Positions 8,657 through 12,122 of a stretch of DNA of 12,122 bases are shown one piece after another (position 1 is the stretch's first letter; each line of letters begins with the position of its first letter). The notes below the pieces were generated by a model that worked only from the letters and a program-made list of their open reading frames with translations, was not told the origin of the DNA and ran no database searches. The stretch spans positions 1 to 12,122 of the forward strand of contig JAAURV010000055.1 of NCBI GenBank assembly GCA_012032065.1, given 5' to 3'. The translations under genes were made by a program, and so were the position numbers. The DNA comes from Hyphomicrobiales bacterium. Lineage in GTDB: Bacteria > Pseudomonadota > Alphaproteobacteria > Rhizobiales > Aestuariivirgaceae.

Positions 8657-9979
8657 TCATTTGCCTATGCAGAACTCCCGGAACACGTGGTCGAGCAGGT
8701 CCTCGACATCGATGCGCCCGGTAATACGCCCGAGAACCGTTGCGGCCTCGCGCAATCGCTCGGCCGTAAGTTCGAGATGCGCCTGGTCATCCGCCAAGAA
8801 CTCCTGAAGTAGCGCCACGGTGCGGCTCACGGATTGCTCATGCCTTGCCCGGATGACTGACGCATGTTCCAGATTGCTGTATCGCTGGGTGATTAGGGCA
8901 GTCAGCCTCTCGATGAACTCAGCCATTCCGGAGCCCGACTTCGCCGACACGTTCATTTCTTCGTTTCGCAAACGACTCGATAGGTTTGATTCCAAATCGC
9001 ATTTGTTTCGGAGCCGAATCGCAGGCAAAACTACGGGGGTAGGGCCAGCTTCGGCATCGGACGAAGTCACCCACACCAGCACATCCGCCTGCTCGGCCTC
9101 CTTCCTCGCCCGGCCCATGCCGATGGCCTCGATTTCCTCCGCGGCATTGGCCCGAAGTCCCGCGGTGTCGGTAAGGATGACGGGCACGCCGCCCAAGTCC
9201 ATCATAACCTCGATCACATCCCGGGTCGTGCCAGGTGTGTGCGAGACAATCGCCGCCTCCCGCCGCGCCAGTAAATTCAAGAGTGTGGATTTACCAGCGT
9301 TAGGCGGTCCCGCAAGCACAACCTTGACGCCATCCCGCAGCGTTCTCGCACGGCCATACTCGCTCAAAGCCGAAGTCATTTCCGAAACCAGGGCGATTGC
9401 CGCTTCGCGCGCGCCTCTCATTGCGGGTTCGACCACCTCGGCCTCGTCGGCGAAATCGACAGCGGCTTCGATGCGCCCCAATATGCCAATCAACGATGCG
9501 CGCCAACGCTCATAGGCCGAACTAGCTTCACCGAGGTAGTGCGCCATGGCCAGTTTACGCTGCGCCTCGGTTCGCGCGGAAAGCAGGTCAGCCAACCCTT
9601 CGACTTCGACCAGGTCCAAACGCCCATTCGCCATGGCGCGGCGGGTGAACTCGCCTGCCTCCGCCGGCCGCAGTCCTGGCATCGAGGACAGCGCGGTCAT
9701 CAAGGCCCCGATGACTGCCGGGCTTCCATGGCAATGGAATTCGGCTACGTCCTCGCCGGTGGCGCTCCTGGGGCTTGGGAACCACAAAGCCAGCCCCCGG
9801 TCGAGCACCGCGCCATCCGCGTCCCGGAAGGTTCTCAGCGCCGCGCTGCGAGGCTCTGGCAACCGCGCTGCCAGTCTTTCGACCGCCTTCGCGGCCTGCG
9901 GGCCCGAGACCCTTATGACCGCCACACCCGCTTTACCCGCACCACTCGAGAGCGCAAAAATCGTGTCACTCGTCCGCAT
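8657..9979 (-). CDS. mnmE: tRNA modification GTPase MnmE (TrmE)
   Basis: MnmE is the GTPase partner of MnmG in U34 modification of tRNA. The 440-residue protein shows the full architecture: an N-terminal tetrahydrofolate-binding domain (S-D-T-I-F-A-L-S-S-G at 4-13, F-H-C-H-G-S at 81-86), a helical domain (N-G-R-L-D-L-V-E-V-E-G-L at 118-129), and an inserted G domain with G1 G-P-P-N-A-G-K-S (224-231), G2 P-G-T-T-R-D (249-254), G3 D-T-A-G (271-274) and G4 N-K-C-D (325-328). It ends in C-I-G-K with the catalytic cysteine at 437. Start ATG 9979 gives the conserved N-terminus. It heads the minus-strand operon and is divergent from the YyaL-like gene, 47 nt away; rho or other usual upstream neighbours are absent. 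Confidence 0.97.
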   Translation of the reverse strand: MRTSDTIFALSSGAGKAGVAVIRVSGPQAAKAVERLAARLPEPRSAALRTFRDADGAVLDRGLALWFPSPRSATGEDVAEFHCHGSPAVIGALMTALSSMPGLRPAEAGEFTRRAMANGRLDLVEVEGLADLLSARTEAQRKLAMAHYLGEASSAYERWRASLIGILGRIEAAVDFADEAEVVEPAMRGAREAAIALVSEMTSALSEYGRARTLRDGVKVVLAGPPNAGKSTLLNLLARREAAIVSHTPGTTRDVIEVMMDLGGVPVILTDTAGLRANAAEEIEAIGMGRARKEAEQADVLVWVTSSDAEAGPTPVVLPAIRLRNKCDLESNLSSRLRNEEMNVSAKSGSGMAEFIERLTALITQRYSNLEHASVIRARHEQSVSRTVALLQEFLADDQAHLELTAERLREAATVLGRITGRIDVEDLLDHVFREFCIGK

Positions 9980-10026
9980 GACCGAATCGACTCGCTACGA
10001 ACAACTGTGTCTCATAAACTGCCGCC
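9980..10026. promoter_or_regulatory. Divergent mnmE / yyaL-like intergenic region with two abutting GANTC sites
   Basis: These 47 bp must carry the start regions for both divergent genes. No strong -35/-10 pair is visible, and neither ATG has a good ribosome binding site; CATAAA at 10013-10018 is only vaguely -10-like, and short leaders are possible. GAATC (9984-9988) and GACTC (9989-9993) abut just upstream of the mnmE start codon. GANTC is the target of the alphaproteobacterial methyltransferase CcrM, so methylation-sensitive expression is possible but is inference only. Confidence 0.4.
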
Positions 10027-12027
10027 ATGACCGCCAATCGCCTCGCCAACGAAACCAGTCCTTATCTTCTCCAGCACAAGCACAACCCCGTCCATTGGCT
10101 GTCCTGGGGCGAGGACGCCTTTGCCGCCGCCAAGGCCACCGACAAACCCGTGCTGCTGTCGGTTGGATATGCCGCCTGTCACTGGTGTCATGTCATGGCC
10201 CATGAGAGTTTCGAGAATTCCGCCATCGCAAACCTCATGAACCAACACTTCGTGTGTATCAAGGTCGACCGCGAGGAACGCCCCGACATCGATACGATTT
10301 ACATGACCGCGCTGCATGCGCTGGGCGAGCAGGGCGGATGGCCGCTCACGATGTTCCTGACCCCCGATGCCGAACCCTTCTGGGGCGGCACCTATTTCCC
10401 GCCCGAGCCCCGTTATGGCCGCCCCGGCTTTCCGCAAGTCCTGACCGAGATCGCCCGCATCTGGGCCGCCGAGCGCGGCAAAGTGACGATCAATAGCAAC
10501 GCCCTGAAGGCTGCCCTGCAAGAGTTGAACGCGCCCGCTGCCCATGGCGCACTCGCCCCGTCCGCGATCCCCGCTGCGGCGGACGCCATCGTCCGTACCG
10601 TCGATCTCAACCTTGGCGGCCTGCGCGGCGCGCCAAAATTTCCGCAAGCGCCGCTGTTCGATTTTCTCTGGGCAGCGCATTGCCGCTATCCCGCGAACGG
10701 TTACGGCAAAGCCACTCTCAAGACCCTCGAGCGCATGTCGGAGGGCGGCATCTACGATCATCTCGGTGGCGGGCTCTCGCGCTATTCCGTCGATCATCTC
10801 TGGCTCGTGCCGCATTTCGAGAAAATGCTCTACGACAACGCACAGTTTGTGGCGCTGCTGACACGCGCCTTTCTCGCAACCGCCAGTCCTCTCTTTCGCC
10901 AGCGTACGGAGGAAACTGTTTCCTTCCTGCTTGGCCGCATGTCCACGGCGGACGGCGCTTTTGCTTCGAGCTACGACGCCGACTCCGAAGGCGAGGAGGG
11001 CAAGTACTATGTCTGGACTCCGCCGGAAATCGAGGTTGTCCTCGGCGCCGATGCGCCCTTCTTCCGCGCTGCCTATGATGTAACGCCGGAAGGAAACTGG
11101 GAAGGTCATTCCATTCTCAACCGTCTGAACCGTTCGGTCACGGTTGAAGAAGAGCGGCGCCTCGCGCCATTGCGCCGGAAGCTCCTCGCCGCCCGTGAAA
11201 AGCGCGTGCCGCCCGGTTTCGACGACAAGGTGCTCGCCGATTGGAACGGGCTTGCCATCGCGGCGCTCGCGGAAGCAGCACTCGTTCTTGATCGGAACGA
11301 TTGGCGTGAAACAGCGGAGCGCGCATTCGATCGGATACTGGAGTTGCTGGAAGTCGGCGGCGAACTCAAGCAGAGCTACCGCGCGGGCAAAGCGCAACAT
11401 CGCGCGACGGCGGAGAGTTACGCCAATCTCATGGCGGCGGCGCTCAAGCTGGATGCGACGTTCGCTGACAATCGCTATCTCGTCATTGCCGAGCGCTTCG
11501 CAAATCGCATGCTGGAGGAATTCTGGGATGACGCCAATGGCGGTTTTTTCTTCACTGCCGTCAACGCAAACGATCTTCTGGTGCGCACCAGAACCGCCGC
11601 AGACAACGCAACACCCAATGCCAATGGAACGATGGTGGCCAATTTCGCAATCCTCGCGCATCTCACAGGCAACGAAAGTTACCGCCAACGCGCCCGCGCC
11701 ATCGTAAAAGCTTTCTCCTCGGTCGCCGCCGGCAATCCCTTCGCCGCGCCTTCCCTGCTGCGCGGCTTCATGCTGCTCGACGATACGGTGCAGGTCGTGG
11801 CGGCGGCCGATTGTAGCCAGGAACTCCTGGCAACCGCGCTGAAGCGGACGGGACTTGATGTCGTGCTGACCAAACTCACGCCGGGCAGGGCGCTGCCGTC
11901 CTCGCATCCCGCGGCCGGAAAGCCCGTGCATGGTGACGGCATTTATGTTTGCAGAGGCAACACCTGCGCGGCACCTGCCCGTAACGACACGGAACTCACG
12001 CAGGCCTTCGAGAGGCTCGGCCTCTAG
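10027..12027 (+). CDS. YyaL/SSP411 family protein: thioredoxin-like DUF255 domain plus (alpha/alpha)6-type domain
   Basis: The 666-residue protein starts M-T-A-N-R-L-A-N-E-T-S-P-Y-L-L-Q-H with N-P-V-H-W, the hallmark of the DUF255/YyaL family. The N-terminal thioredoxin-like domain (about 1-165) has C-H-W-C-H at 51-55 where thioredoxins have CxxC, D-R-E-E-R-P-D-I-D (81-89), and a G-G-W-P-L (103-107) around the expected cis-proline. The middle and C-terminal part (about 190-600) resembles a six-hairpin glycosidase-like helical barrel (G-G-I-Y-D-H-L-G-G-G, H-F-E-K-M-L-Y-D-N-A, S-Y-D-A-D-S-E-G-E-E-G). The end carries V-C-R-G-N-T-C-A-A-P, another conserved cysteine pair. No signal peptide is seen, so it is probably cytosolic. 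The biochemical role is not established. A TAA four codons upstream fixes the ATG. Gene and length are intact; family confidence is high, function unknown. Confidence 0.93.
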   Translation: MTANRLANETSPYLLQHKHNPVHWLSWGEDAFAAAKATDKPVLLSVGYAACHWCHVMAHESFENSAIANLMNQHFVCIKVDREERPDIDTIYMTALHALGEQGGWPLTMFLTPDAEPFWGGTYFPPEPRYGRPGFPQVLTEIARIWAAERGKVTINSNALKAALQELNAPAAHGALAPSAIPAAADAIVRTVDLNLGGLRGAPKFPQAPLFDFLWAAHCRYPANGYGKATLKTLERMSEGGIYDHLGGGLSRYSVDHLWLVPHFEKMLYDNAQFVALLTRAFLATASPLFRQRTEETVSFLLGRMSTADGAFASSYDADSEGEEGKYYVWTPPEIEVVLGADAPFFRAAYDVTPEGNWEGHSILNRLNRSVTVEEERRLAPLRRKLLAAREKRVPPGFDDKVLADWNGLAIAALAEAALVLDRNDWRETAERAFDRILELLEVGGELKQSYRAGKAQHRATAESYANLMAAALKLDATFADNRYLVIAERFANRMLEEFWDDANGGFFFTAVNANDLLVRTRTAADNATPNANGTMVANFAILAHLTGNESYRQRARAIVKAFSSVAAGNPFAAPSLLRGFMLLDDTVQVVAAADCSQELLATALKRTGLDVVLTKLTPGRALPSSHPAAGKPVHGDGIYVCRGNTCAAPARNDTELTQAFERLGL

Positions 12028-12073
12028 AGCAACCGGCGGTCATTCGACCGCCGATAAGTTGCTCTAGCATTTT
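12025..12073 (+). terminator. Nested hairpin after the YyaL-like gene
   Basis: Outer arms TAGAGCAA (12025-12032) and TTGCTCTA (12059-12066) pair perfectly and enclose an inner 8-bp GC-rich stem, CGGCGGTC (12034-12041) with GACCGCCG (12046-12053), closed by the loop ATTC. TTTT follows at 12070-12073. The outer arm includes the stop codon of the gene. This could be a Rho-independent terminator, though the short U-run and bulge (12054-12058) make it imperfect; it may also be part of a dispersed palindromic repeat. Confidence 0.55.
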
Positions 12074-12122
12074 GAATCTGGCGCATAACTGAACGCTCAA
12101 GTGATTCCACTTGAGCGCGTTA
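12074..12122. repeat. Second palindrome, running off the window; possible dispersed intergenic repeat
   Basis: CGCTCAAGTG (12094-12103) and CACTTGAGCG (12108-12117) form a perfect 10-bp inverted repeat with loop ATTC, the same loop as the neighbouring hairpin. Flanking ATAAC (12085-12089) and the final GTTA (12119-12122) suggest the symmetry continues past the window edge. This style of compound palindrome resembles intergenic repeat units common in Hyphomicrobiales-type genomes, but only one copy is in view. No gene is seen in 12028-12122. Confidence 0.45.

Noticed and set aside
10012..11931. 639-codon open frame antisense to the YyaL-like gene
   Set aside because: Despite its length, it mirrors a well-conserved gene on the other strand, has no recognisable motif, and would have to start inside that gene. 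Treated as a codon-bias shadow.

Overview
The window looks like a chromosomal, origin-proximal housekeeping block from an alphaproteobacterium (GC-rich, order uncertain). Three things suggest this: the order yggS | leuS-lptE-holA > < parB-parA-rsmG-mnmG-mnmE, which is typical of that class; an alphaproteobacterial style of LeuRS (FGCPAHDQRD); and GANTC (CcrM-type) sites placed in regulatory DNA. No phage, insertion sequence, CRISPR array, tRNA or rRNA was seen. No undescribed system stands out among the genes. The notable signals are cis-acting sites and three apparent single-base losses.

Layout. Positions 1-144 (minus) hold the N-terminus of a YggS/PLPBP protein. An 88-bp divergent gap separates it from a plus-strand operon: leuS (233-2826), lptE (2830-3315) and holA (3318-4355), with gaps of 3 and 2 nt. 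This converges, with only 12 nt between stop codons, on a minus-strand operon read from right to left: mnmE (9979-8657), mnmG (8558-6693), rsmG (6696-6072), parA (6079-5276) and parB (5279-4368). The last four genes overlap by 4, 8 and 4 nt, which suggests translational coupling. Divergent from mnmE is a YyaL/DUF255 thioredoxin-domain gene (10027-12027). It is followed by a nested hairpin and a second palindrome that runs off the window, probably a terminator and/or a dispersed palindromic repeat.

How it fits together. MnmE and MnmG jointly modify the wobble uridine (U34) of certain tRNAs, RsmG methylates 16S rRNA, and LeuRS charges tRNA-Leu, so much of the block serves translation. ParA and ParB segregate the chromosome by acting at parS. 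Two clear parS sites lie in the 98-bp mnmE-mnmG gap, and a third is embedded in the start of rsmG, where it would encode the conserved V-S-R-E motif. HolA is a clamp-loader subunit and LptE an outer-membrane LPS-assembly lipoprotein.

Anomalies. leuS lacks one A in an expected AAAA run at about 1484-1486. rsmG lacks two bases placed symmetrically about the dyad of its embedded parS. Restoring them gives full-length proteins of 864 and 208 residues and turns the rsmG site into TGATTCACGTGAAACA, identical to the intact parS at 8606-8621. All three losses shorten homopolymer runs, so assembly or basecalling error is the simplest explanation, but real lesions cannot be excluded from the sequence alone.
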